In this document: in pieces, positions 1-7,025 of the stretch | How positions within the stretch are numbered: position 1 is the first letter of the stretch | Layout of the letters: every line of letters starts with the position of its first letter | Assembly (NCBI GenBank): GCA_900321145.1 | Contig: ONVB01000157.1 | Span: 1 to 16,044, forward strand | Direction of reading: 5' to 3' | Length of the DNA stretch: 16,044 bases | Origin: an uncultured Eubacteriales bacterium | Lineage (GTDB): Bacteria; Bacillota; Clostridia; Lachnospirales; Lachnospiraceae | Made by a program: the position numbers and the translations under genes | The notes under the pieces: generated by a model | The model's database searches: none | What the model saw: only the letters and a program-made list of their open reading frames with translations | What the model was told of the DNA's origin: nothing

Positions 1-1
1 C

Positions 2-130
2 TTCCAGACTTTAATAGATGCAATAATCAAGGCAAGACCTTCAGCTGCCAAGGGACAGTACTTAAAGAGCGTAGTAATCGCTTCTACAATGGGCCCGGGC
101 GTGAAGCTCAACACCACGAAGTATGCATAA
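2..130 (+). CDS. rplA: 50S ribosomal protein L1, C-terminal 42 residues (5' end outside window)
   Basis: This is the end of the gene for large-subunit ribosomal protein L1, which forms the L1 stalk at the ribosomal E site, helps release deacylated tRNA, and in many bacteria represses its own operon by binding its mRNA. The frame starting at position 2 reads as the typical L1 C-terminus: the segment KARPSAAKGQYLKSV followed by the very conserved STMGPGVK and a short tail ending in TAA at 128-130. Family knowledge makes STMGPGVK near the end close to diagnostic. The N-terminal part lies upstream of the window. The gene is followed 20 nt later by a strong terminator rather than by rplJ-rplL, so L1 is the last gene of its transcript here. 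Confidence 0.96.
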   Translation, partial: FQTLIDAIIKARPSAAKGQYLKSVVIASTMGPGVKLNTTKYA

Positions 131-149
131 TATATAATAAGTTTTATGA

Positions 150-190
150 AAAAGAGGAAACCGTTACGGAGCGGTTTCCTCTTTTCTTTT
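150..190 (+). terminator. Rho-independent terminator after rplA
   Basis: A perfect 14-bp stem pairs AAAAGAGGAAACCG (150-163) with CGGTTTCCTCTTTT (172-185) around an 8-nt loop, followed by more T residues to 190. The A-tract before and T-tract after the GC core are typical of an intrinsic terminator. It closes the L1 transcription unit. Confidence 0.93.
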
Positions 191-201
191 GTATGCTTTA
201 A

Positions 202-210
202 TGCTAAAAT
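202..210 (+). promoter_or_regulatory. Possible extended -10 promoter for the Cache hybrid kinase
   Basis: TGCTAAAAT (202-210) fits the extended -10 pattern TGnTANAAT. No good -35 box is visible at the right distance. If used, it would give a leader of about 200 nt running through the repeat at 254-402. It is the only promoter-like element I can point to between the rplA terminator and the kinase at 424. Confidence 0.3.
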
Positions 211-253
211 ACAATGCGAGTGACTAAGAAGAGCAGTGAAAATGACTTACGAA

Positions 254-402
254 AAGATTCTTCGGGCCAAGGGTCGGTTTTGACACGACTGATCGTCGTG
301 TCCGGTCGTCGAAACGCATTAATAAAATGACTTCGTCATTGCGTTTCTCCTCTCAGAATGACACGGCGTCGTTCTGATGACGGGGCACGACGAAGGATCC
401 TA
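254..402. repeat. Intergenic hairpin repeat, degenerate copy (MITE-like)
   Basis: This stretch shares AAGATTCTTCGGGC (254-267) and CTCAGAATGACAC (352-364) with the better preserved repeat at 2802-2895. Between these blocks it holds two extra hairpins. One is GACACGAC (282-289) against GTCGTGTC (295-302). The other is GAAACGCA (311-318) against TGCGTTTC (340-347), with an inner ATGAC/GTCAT stem (327-331/335-339). The right arm is decayed (GTCGTTCTGA near 368-377 and CGAAGGATCC at 391-400). CTCAGAATGACAC with AAGATTCTTCG belongs to a widely seen class of non-coding repeats whose antisense reads CHSE..K.L in spurious proteins. It fills most of the 293-nt gap between rplA and the kinase; I see no gene there. 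Confidence 0.7.
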
Positions 403-423
403 TGATTCGGGAAGAGAAGAAGA

Positions 424-2796
424 ATGGAGCTTAAGAACAGGAAGGGCTTTACATTTTGGCTGGCCGTAGTGATCTCAGGTGTGCTGATCGCAGCAAACCT
501 GGTCCTCGGTGTGATCCTTATGAATCACTCAAGGACAGCCATGAAAACCCTTATCCACAACAGAATGCTTGATATATCCAACACTGCGGCAGATATGCTT
601 GACGGTGATGTTTTGCGTGACCTTAAGGCTTCGGACAAGGGCAGTGAGAAGTACCGGAAGATCAATGATACTCTTGCGGTATTTCAGGAAAATATAGATT
701 TAAAGTATATCTACTGTATAAGGGATATGGGGGACGGAACCTATACATTTACGGTGGATCCGACCATAGCGGATCCAGGAGAGTTCGGAAGTCCCGTAGA
801 GTACACGGCGGCGCTCGGCATAGCGGCAAAGGGTACTGCGGCTGTGGATGAGGAGCCTTACAGCGATGCTTGGGGAAGGTTCTACAGCTCCTACAGTCCC
901 GTGTTTGACTCGGAAGGGAAGGTGGCCGGCATAGTCGCTGTCGACTTTTCTGCCGACTGGTATGATGAGCAGTTATCCAAACAGACAAGGGCAGTGCTGA
1001 TCAATACTTTGCTCGCGGTTATGTTCGCCATACTTTTGGTGCTGATCGCGACCAGCAGGCTGCGCAAGAAGCTCAACAGCGTGACGGACGAGCTGACGGA
1101 GCTTGCGGAGGATGTGGACGAGTATGCCGCGAAGATGAATGAGCAGGCAAACTATATGATAACCGCACTTTCGTCGGAGTACAGAAGTGTATACTACATA
1201 GATCTTGATAAGGACAGGGGCATATGCTACCGTGAGCATATACATCTTGAAAGCGGCCTGAAGCAGGGCGAGGAGTTTGACTATACGGAGACTTTGAAGG
1301 CTTATGCGAAGGACTTCGTATCGGAGAAATACAGGGAGGCTTTCTTAAAGTTTATAGAGCCGGATTTCGTAAGGGCGGGACTTGAGAAGGAAAGAATAAT
1401 CACGCTGAGATATACGGTTGTACATGACGGAACGGAGTCATATGAGATGCTCAGGATGGCGGGTGTGCGCCGCCCCGAGGACAGGGATGATCACATGGTT
1501 CATGCGGTGGGCATGGGCTTTACGGATGTGGATGCCGAGACCAGGAGTGCTTTGAGCCAAAGACAGGCCTTGAGTGATGCGCTTGTTGCGGCCGAGAGTG
1601 CCAACAGGGCGAAGACTGCTTTCCTTTCAAGCATGAGCCACGAGATCCGTACTCCGATGAATGCGATAATCGGCCTCGACAGGATAGCGTTAAACGATCC
1701 GAATCTTCCCGAGAGTACCAGGGAGCAGCTTCAGAAGATAGGAAGCTCCGCGGATCACCTGCTTTCCATAATCAACGATATACTTGATATGTCGCGTATA
1801 GAAGCGGGGCGGATGGTCATAAAGGACGAGGTGTTCTCGCTGCATCAGCTCATTGAGCAGGTAAATGTTATGATTGGCGGACAGTGCAGGGAAAAGGGAC
1901 TTGTCTATAAGCAGGAGTTCAAGGGTGAGGCTGAAGAATATTATGTAAGCGATGATATGAAGCTAAAGCAGATATTTATAAATATCCTCGGAAACGCGGT
2001 CAAGTTTACCCCGGAGGGAGGTACCGTTACATTTACCGTTGAAAGGGTAGCGCACTATGAAGATAAGTCGACCTTTGAGTTCGTGATAGCGGATACGGGA
2101 GTCGGGATGAGCGAGGATTATCTGCCTAAGCTCTTTGAACCCTTTTCACAGGAGGACGACACGACTAGGACCAGGTTCGGAAGTACCGGTCTTGGGATGT
2201 CCATTACCAGGAGCATCGTGGAGAGTATGAACGGTGAGATGGGGGTTGTGAGCAGGAAGAACGAAGGAACCGCGTTTACGGTGACACTGACTTTGATGGA
2301 CTACAGGCGGGAGCTTTCGGGTGCCGAGGCACTTGAGAAGGTCAGGGCTGAGCACGCAAAGACCGGAAGCTTTGTGCCGGACACGGCCAAGGGCAAGGAA
2401 GCGGCCGAGCTTGCCGGAAGGCGAGTGCTGATCGCGGAGGATGTCGATGTAAATGCGGAGATCATAGAGGCGATACTTGAGATGCGGGAGATAAGCTCCG
2501 AACGCGCGGAGAACGGAAGGGTTGCAGTCGAGAGCTTTGCGGCTCATGAAGCGGGTTACTATGATGCGATTCTCATGGATCTGCGTATGCCGGAGATGGA
2601 TGGCCTTGAGGCAGCGAAGGCTATAAGGGCTATGGACAGGGCCGATGCTCAGAGCATACCCATCATAGCGCTTACGGCAAACGCGTTTGAAGAGGATGTG
2701 CGAAGAAGTCTGCAGGCGGGGCTCAATGCGCATTTGTCGAAGCCGGTCGACCCCGATAGCCTGTATGAGACTCTTGAGAACTTGATCAAGTCGTAG
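424..2796 (+). CDS. Cache-domain hybrid sensor histidine kinase with C-terminal receiver
   Basis: This 790-residue inner-membrane hybrid kinase senses something outside the cell and passes phosphate from a histidine to its own receiver. TM1 is about residues 10-33, a Cache-like extracytoplasmic domain spans about 34-188 (with the typical YSPVFDSEGKVAGIVAVD strand near 157-174), and TM2 is about 189-210. A PAS-like segment follows (about 240-375). The H-box SHEIRTP has His406. The ATPase domain shows Asn524 of the N-box, DTGVGM at 557-562 and a GSTGLGMS G2 box at 586-593. The receiver (about 667-790) has Glu672/Asp673, phospho-acceptor Asp719, Thr751 and Lys773. The ATG at 424 follows a purine-rich but weak ribosome binding site (GGAAGAGAAGAAG). 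It stands alone, without a cognate DNA-binding regulator, between two copies of an intergenic repeat. The ligand is unknown. A closest alternative is a Cache-type kinase acting on a distant Hpt or diguanylate cyclase partner. Confidence 0.93.
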   Translation: MELKNRKGFTFWLAVVISGVLIAANLVLGVILMNHSRTAMKTLIHNRMLDISNTAADMLDGDVLRDLKASDKGSEKYRKINDTLAVFQENIDLKYIYCIRDMGDGTYTFTVDPTIADPGEFGSPVEYTAALGIAAKGTAAVDEEPYSDAWGRFYSSYSPVFDSEGKVAGIVAVDFSADWYDEQLSKQTRAVLINTLLAVMFAILLVLIATSRLRKKLNSVTDELTELAEDVDEYAAKMNEQANYMITALSSEYRSVYYIDLDKDRGICYREHIHLESGLKQGEEFDYTETLKAYAKDFVSEKYREAFLKFIEPDFVRAGLEKERIITLRYTVVHDGTESYEMLRMAGVRRPEDRDDHMVHAVGMGFTDVDAETRSALSQRQALSDALVAAESANRAKTAFLSSMSHEIRTPMNAIIGLDRIALNDPNLPESTREQLQKIGSSADHLLSIINDILDMSRIEAGRMVIKDEVFSLHQLIEQVNVMIGGQCREKGLVYKQEFKGEAEEYYVSDDMKLKQIFINILGNAVKFTPEGGTVTFTVERVAHYEDKSTFEFVIADTGVGMSEDYLPKLFEPFSQEDDTTRTRFGSTGLGMSITRSIVESMNGEMGVVSRKNEGTAFTVTLTLMDYRRELSGAEALEKVRAEHAKTGSFVPDTAKGKEAAELAGRRVLIAEDVDVNAEIIEAILEMREISSERAENGRVAVESFAAHEAGYYDAILMDLRMPEMDGLEAAKAIRAMDRADAQSIPIIALTANAFEEDVRRSLQAGLNAHLSKPVDPDSLYETLENLIKS

Positions 2797-2801
2797 AAAA
2801 A

Positions 2802-2895
2802 AAGATTCTTCGGGCTGGCGCCCTCAGAATGACACGGAAATCTGTAGGGCTGGCGCGGTGTCATTCTGAGCGAGCGAAGCGACGCGAAGAATCTT
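2802..2895. repeat. Intergenic inverted repeat (MITE-like hairpin), well preserved copy
   Basis: The two arms are interrupted palindromes. AAGATTCTTCG (2802-2812) pairs with CGAAGAATCTT (2885-2895), and CTCAGAATGACAC (2823-2835) pairs with GTGTCATTCTGAG (2858-2870). The unpaired segments between the blocks are GGCTGGCGCC on the left and CGAGCGAAGCGACG on the right. The whole could fold into one long stem with an internal loop. It begins 5 nt after the kinase stop codon, so it could also end that transcript or protect its 3' end, but there is no clean T-tract. The element type is inferred from resemblance to common GTCATTCTGAG...GAAGAATC bacterial repeats. Confidence 0.85.
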
Positions 2896-2920
2896 ACACG
2901 AAGAACCTTACACGAAGAAC
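2885..2920 (+). repeat. Tandem repeat of a 14-bp unit at the edge of the inverted repeat
   Basis: The units are CGAAGAATCTTACA (2885-2898), CGAAGAACCTTACA (2899-2912) and a partial CGAAGAAC (2913-2920). The first unit is the outer arm of the hairpin repeat, so the end of that element appears to have been duplicated in tandem, probably by slippage. Confidence 0.85.
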
Positions 2921-2931
2921 CGGCATACCGT

Positions 2932-2937
2932 TATAAT
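2932..2937 (+). promoter_or_regulatory. Possible -10 box for the GH43 gene
   Basis: A perfect TATAAT lies 21 nt before the GH43 start codon. The -35 region (around 2908-2914) is poor. Transcription from here would begin at about 2944, just before the AGGAGG at 2946-2951, which gives a leader of only about 15 nt. It is plausible as a short-leader promoter but weakly supported. Confidence 0.4.
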
Positions 2938-2958
2938 CATACAACAGGAGGAAAAAAG

Positions 2959-4506
2959 ATGATATACAAAAACCCGATAATAAGCGGCTTTTACCCCGAT
3001 CCCAGCGTGGTCAGGGCGGGAGATAAGTTTTACTTGGTGACAAGCTCTTTCCAGTACTTCCCCGGGGTTCCGCTCTTTGAGAGCGAGGATTTGGTCAACT
3101 GGAAGCAGATAGGGCATGTGCTCACAAGGAAGAGTCAGGTCATGCTCGAGGGAGTGCGAAGCTCGGGCGGAGTGTTCGCGCCTACCATACGTTATAACAA
3201 CGGGCGTTTCTACATGGTCACCAACAACAATTCCACAAACAAAAACTTCTATGTCTACACGGATGACATATACGGAGAGTGGTCCGATCCGATAGAGGTT
3301 GAGAGGGACGGCATAGATCCGTCGCTGCTCTTTGACGGGGATAAGTGCTATTTCGTGTCTAACGGAGTAGACGATAACGGAAGAAACGGGGTATTTCAGG
3401 TAGAGATAGACATAGCTACGGGCGCATGTATCGGAGAGGCTGTCTGCATATGGCACGGCTCGGGCGGAAGATACATAGAGAGCCCTCATGTGTATAAGAT
3501 AGGGGATTACTACTATCTCATGGTTGCCGAGGGCGGTACCGAGTACGGACATATGGTGACCTATGCGAGGTCGAAGAGCGTGATGGGGCCTTATGAGGAG
3601 TATGCCTTTAATCCGGTTCTTACAAACCGCAACAAGGCGCCTTTTATCATCCAGGCGATAGGGCACGGCGACCTGATCGAGAAGGCGCCGGGAGAGTGGT
3701 ACATAGTTACACTTGGTTTCAGGCAGATAGGAGAGTGGGAACCCTTCCATAATCTCGGAAGAGAGGTATATCTTACACCGGTGCGCTTTGATGATGAGGG
3801 ATGGTTTACCTGCGGAAATGACGGTACTACGGATGAAGCCTATGTGATACCGGGTGACTTTGAACAGGTGATCAAAAAAGAGTATACATTTGAGAATACG
3901 GACTTTAACATAGACTGGGCTTATATGCGCCATCCCGACGAGGCGAGGTATGAGCTTTCGAAGGATAAAGCAGTGCTGTACGGAAGCGACAGGACACTTG
4001 ACGATGTGGCGTCGCCGACCTTTATAGCTCTGAGGCAGAAGGGCTTTAATATGGACTGCAGGGTAAAGCTTAAGGTTGATGGTACCGGTAAGGATAGTCC
4101 GGAGGGGCAGGCTGACGCTCAAAGCAGTGTATCGTCCGAGGCGGGTATCACTCTCTATATGTGCGAGGATGAGCACTATGAGATAGCTGTAAAGAAGGTG
4201 GGCTTTATGCGGTTCGCTGTCTTAAGGCTTAACATAGGCGGCATAAAGCATGTGGAAAAGGAGATACTCATACCGAGTGGGGAAGCTTACTTAAAGGTGG
4301 AAGCGGATCATACGAATTATCGCTTCTATGTGGCGAACGGAAACTCGCCGGAAAGCTTCCTTCTGCTTGGAAGCGCTAAGACCAAGTACCTTTCAAGCGA
4401 GGTTTCGAGCGGCTTTACGGGAACCATGGTAGGGCTTTATGCAACAGGTGACGTCAAGGGAACATTTACGGAGTTTGATCTAAAGTATGAAAGCAAGGAT
4501 AGATAA
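2959..4506 (+). CDS. Glycoside hydrolase family 43 beta-xylosidase / alpha-L-arabinofuranosidase
   Basis: This 515-residue enzyme most likely removes xylose (possibly also arabinofuranose) from the non-reducing end of xylo-oligosaccharides by an inverting mechanism. It has no signal peptide or TM segment, so it should act in the cytosol on imported oligosaccharides. The five-bladed propeller domain covers about 1-295. The three GH43 carboxylates are visible: general base Asp14 in YPDPSVV, the pKa-modulating Asp120 in GIDPS, and general acid Glu174 in YIESPH. The C-terminal part (about 305-510) is the beta-sandwich typical of the xylosidases of this family, with a polar linker near 374-393. 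Length fits this group (about 530). AGGAGG at 2946-2951, seven bases before the ATG, fixes the start. The end overlaps the acylphosphatase gene by 20 nt. No transporter or regulator for xylan is next to it. Exact specificity cannot be read from motifs. Confidence 0.93.
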   Translation: MIYKNPIISGFYPDPSVVRAGDKFYLVTSSFQYFPGVPLFESEDLVNWKQIGHVLTRKSQVMLEGVRSSGGVFAPTIRYNNGRFYMVTNNNSTNKNFYVYTDDIYGEWSDPIEVERDGIDPSLLFDGDKCYFVSNGVDDNGRNGVFQVEIDIATGACIGEAVCIWHGSGGRYIESPHVYKIGDYYYLMVAEGGTEYGHMVTYARSKSVMGPYEEYAFNPVLTNRNKAPFIIQAIGHGDLIEKAPGEWYIVTLGFRQIGEWEPFHNLGREVYLTPVRFDDEGWFTCGNDGTTDEAYVIPGDFEQVIKKEYTFENTDFNIDWAYMRHPDEARYELSKDKAVLYGSDRTLDDVASPTFIALRQKGFNMDCRVKLKVDGTGKDSPEGQADAQSSVSSEAGITLYMCEDEHYEIAVKKVGFMRFAVLRLNIGGIKHVEKEILIPSGEAYLKVEADHTNYRFYVANGNSPESFLLLGSAKTKYLSSEVSSGFTGTMVGLYATGDVKGTFTEFDLKYESKDR

Positions 4507-4795
4507 CGGCGATACGCCGGACAGTAAGAAGATAAGGCGGCACTACGTGGTGCGCGGGCGCGTGCAGGGAGTGGGCTTTCGCTATACGGCCTACTACACT
4601 GCGCGTGCCTACGGCATCACGGGTTACGCGAAGAACTGCTACGACGGCAGCGTGGAGCTTGAGCTCCAGGGCAATCCGGATACGGTGAACGTATTTTTTT
4701 CGCTGATGGATACGAGCAGGTATATAAGCATAGAAGATATAGAGGAGCGCGATATGCCTGTGGATCCGGACGAGCATTATTTCAGAACCTATTAG
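4487..4795 (+). CDS. Acylphosphatase
   Basis: This 102-residue cytosolic enzyme should hydrolyse carboxyl-phosphate bonds such as those in acetyl phosphate or 1,3-bisphosphoglycerate (EC 3.6.1.7). The family signature is clear: GRVQGVGFR (24-32) forms the phosphate-binding loop with catalytic Arg32, and GYAKNCYDGSVE (46-57) carries catalytic Asn50. The usual family length is about 90; here an extra 18-residue polar N-terminal tail precedes the first strand. The ATG at 4487 lies inside the last codons of the GH43 gene and has no strong ribosome binding site, which suggests translational coupling. A shorter start inside the tail is possible. No link in function to the xylosidase is evident beyond co-transcription. 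Confidence 0.92.
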   Translation: MKARIDNGDTPDSKKIRRHYVVRGRVQGVGFRYTAYYTARAYGITGYAKNCYDGSVELELQGNPDTVNVFFSLMDTSRYISIEDIEERDMPVDPDEHYFRTY

Positions 4796-4861
4796 ATGTG
4801 TGTCACCATCAGCGGTCAGCCGCCGGCTTGCAGCAGACGGGCCTCAAATAATGATGTTTTA

Positions 4862-4890
4862 TTGTGCTTTGCATATGAATGAGGTATAAT
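4862..4890 (+). promoter_or_regulatory. Sigma-A promoter of the phosphorelay operon
   Basis: TTGTGC (4862-4867) and a perfect TATAAT (4885-4890) are separated by exactly 17 bp. The -35 box matches consensus only in TTG, so basal strength is probably moderate. The start of transcription would fall near 4897, about 33 nt before the GTG at 4930. The rest of the 4796-4929 gap shows no gene and no convincing terminator. Confidence 0.7.
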
Positions 4891-4929
4891 CAGCTATAAC
4901 ATAGGTGCAAGACGAGAACCAAAACTACG

Positions 4930-7023
4930 GTGTCGATAAGAACAAAAGAGAAACTGAAAATGGTCGATAATAACGAGAGAATATCAAAGGTTCATAATAC
5001 GGCTATCGTCATAATCACGGTGGCCTGCGTAGGTGCTATCATAGAAAGCCTGTCACAGGGCTGGGAGTTGTGGGTGCCTCCCCTTATTGTGGGCGCGCTG
5101 ATCGCATCATGGTGGTTTCATCTGACACAATACTCGAGACCGGCCTTCAGAGAGAACTTCTATCTCATTCTGTCTACGGTGGTTGCTTTTTTTCATGGAG
5201 TGCATGAGACAAGCTTTTTTGATCTCATAGTGATCTCGGTGCTTTTGATGACTACGGCAACCTTGCTTAAAAGGCCGGAGTTTCTGAATATATTTCTGCT
5301 TGAATTCTATGTTCTTTTATTCATACAGCTTTTCCTCGCCATAAAGGGCGGTGAGACGGAATTCGATGCCCTTACCATATCGAGGATCATTCTTCATGTA
5401 CTTGTCGAAATATGTATATATGTGGAGCTCAAGAGCCTTTTGAAAGAGAGGCTTAAGGCTGATGAGACCCTTCTTCGAAAGAAGAAGGAAGAGGATGCCG
5501 ACAGGGTAGGCATGGAGGATTTCCTGGTAAATATATCGCATGAGCTGCGCACACCGGTAAATGTGATAAACGGCATGTCCGCGCTTATCCTAAAGAACGA
5601 GGAGAGGGAGGATGTCGTATCCATAAGGGATGCGGGACTTCGACTCTCACGCCAGATAGAGGATATACAGGATTATAGTGAGATCCAGAGAGGTGATGTC
5701 GTACTTACGGATGAAAAATATATGATCACCTCGCTTTTGAATGACATCACTTCGTACTACGGCGCATTCAGCAGATCCGACAGGCCGGAGCTGGTTGTAG
5801 ACCTTGATCCTACGCTTCCTGCCATGCTAAAGGGAGATGTAAAGAAGATACACAAGTTGATCACCCTGCTTTTGGACAATGCATTTAAGTTCACGAGAAG
5901 GGGCGGAGTGTACCTTCATATCACGGGTTATAAGAAGGACTACGGATTAAATCTTATCATAGAGGTTTCCGACACCGGTGTCGGTATGACGCAGTCGGAT
6001 ATAGAGAAGATATCAAGAGGAAGCTATCAGGCAAACCGTAAGAGAAACAGGAGCACGGGAGGTATAGGACTCGGACTCTCCATAGTGTACGGTTTTGTGC
6101 GCTTTATGAAGGGCTTTGTGTCCATAGACAGCGTGAAGGGGAAGGGGACCACGGTCCGTCTGAGCATAGTGCAGGAAATCGTCAATCCCGAACCCTGTCT
6201 CTATGTTGAAAATGTGAGCCTGCTTAATACTGTATTCTACGTGATGCCCGAGAAGCATAAGCTTACGGCTTTAAAAGAATTCTATAATGTCATGGCTGTG
6301 CATATGGCCGAGGGGCTGAATATAAAGTACAATGCGGCAACGAGCAGGAGAGACCTCGAAAAGCTGCTTGAGAGAGAAAAGATTACCCATTTATTTATGG
6401 GACTTGAGGAGTACGAGCAGGCACCCGAATACTATGAGAGACTTACCTCGGAAGGCGTGACCGTGACTGTATCCGCACCGATCGGTTACCGGGCCGGCAG
6501 GGAAAGCCGTGTTGTTGTTATGCCCAAGCCTCTCTACGGATATCAGGTCGCAAAGGTCTTAAACGGCGACACGGGTGCGGATGAGCTTATCCACGGTGTT
6601 GATGAGGTAAAGCCGAAGCTTGACGGTCTGCGTGCCCTGGTTGTGGATGACGAGGAGCTTAATCTGGTTGTTGCAGCGGGACTCTTCAGGGGATACAAGA
6701 TGATAGTCGACACCGCAGAGAGCGGCAGGGAGGCTGTTTTAAAGTGCGACAATAATGATTATGATGTTGTGTTCATGGATCATATGATGCCGGAAATGGA
6801 CGGAGTGGAAGCCATGAAGCTTATAAAGCTCGGGGCGGAGCAGAAGGGCAGGAAGATATGCGTGATAGCTCTTACCGCGAATGCACTGAGCGGTGCCCGT
6901 GAGATGTTCTTAAGCGAAGGGTTTGACGGTTTTATCAGTAAGCCTATCAACATAAAGGATTTTGAGAAGGTTATGAACCGGGAGTTCGGAAGCAGCAGAC
7001 CTGATAGGACGGGAGGTATGTGA
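4930..7023 (+). CDS. Six-TM hybrid histidine kinase with pseudo-receiver and C-terminal receiver
   Basis: This 697-residue membrane kinase opens a three-gene phosphorelay operon. About six hydrophobic segments lie between residues 23 and 170 with only short loops, so it probably senses a membrane or intramembrane signal. The H-box SHELRTP has His204. The ATPase domain shows Asn317, DTGVG at 348-352 and GGIGLGLS at 377-384. Residues about 422-546 look like a receiver that has lost its phospho-acceptor: the expected MD is MG (490-491), although the late Lys-Pro (533-534) is kept. A complete receiver follows (about 565-690) with Asp573/Asp574, phospho-acceptor Asp617, Thr649 and Lys681. The start is uncertain. 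GTG 4930 and ATG 4960 are both in frame, and neither has a strong ribosome binding site. The end overlaps the region of the next gene's ribosome binding site, so the two are translationally linked. Confidence 0.9.
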   Translation: MSIRTKEKLKMVDNNERISKVHNTAIVIITVACVGAIIESLSQGWELWVPPLIVGALIASWWFHLTQYSRPAFRENFYLILSTVVAFFHGVHETSFFDLIVISVLLMTTATLLKRPEFLNIFLLEFYVLLFIQLFLAIKGGETEFDALTISRIILHVLVEICIYVELKSLLKERLKADETLLRKKKEEDADRVGMEDFLVNISHELRTPVNVINGMSALILKNEEREDVVSIRDAGLRLSRQIEDIQDYSEIQRGDVVLTDEKYMITSLLNDITSYYGAFSRSDRPELVVDLDPTLPAMLKGDVKKIHKLITLLLDNAFKFTRRGGVYLHITGYKKDYGLNLIIEVSDTGVGMTQSDIEKISRGSYQANRKRNRSTGGIGLGLSIVYGFVRFMKGFVSIDSVKGKGTTVRLSIVQEIVNPEPCLYVENVSLLNTVFYVMPEKHKLTALKEFYNVMAVHMAEGLNIKYNAATSRRDLEKLLEREKITHLFMGLEEYEQAPEYYERLTSEGVTVTVSAPIGYRAGRESRVVVMPKPLYGYQVAKVLNGDTGADELIHGVDEVKPKLDGLRALVVDDEELNLVVAAGLFRGYKMIVDTAESGREAVLKCDNNDYDVVFMDHMMPEMDGVEAMKLIKLGAEQKGRKICVIALTANALSGAREMFLSEGFDGFISKPINIKDFEKVMNREFGSSRPDRTGGM

Positions 7024-7025
7024 GT

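Noticed and set aside
2649..2864. Minus-strand small open frame reading CHSEGASPKNL
   Set aside because: It is the translation of the intergenic repeat, a well-known kind of spurious gene call, and overlaps the end of the kinase gene.
2908..4176. Long open frame (422 codons) on the minus strand opposite the GH43 gene
   Set aside because: It has no family motifs, no ribosome binding site, and lies wholly antisense to a gene with clear catalytic residues. It arises from the codon bias of the sense gene.
4810..4850. Possible terminator after the acylphosphatase (GCGGTCAGCCGC)
   Set aside because: The stem is only 4 bp and no T-tract follows, so it is not a credible intrinsic terminator.
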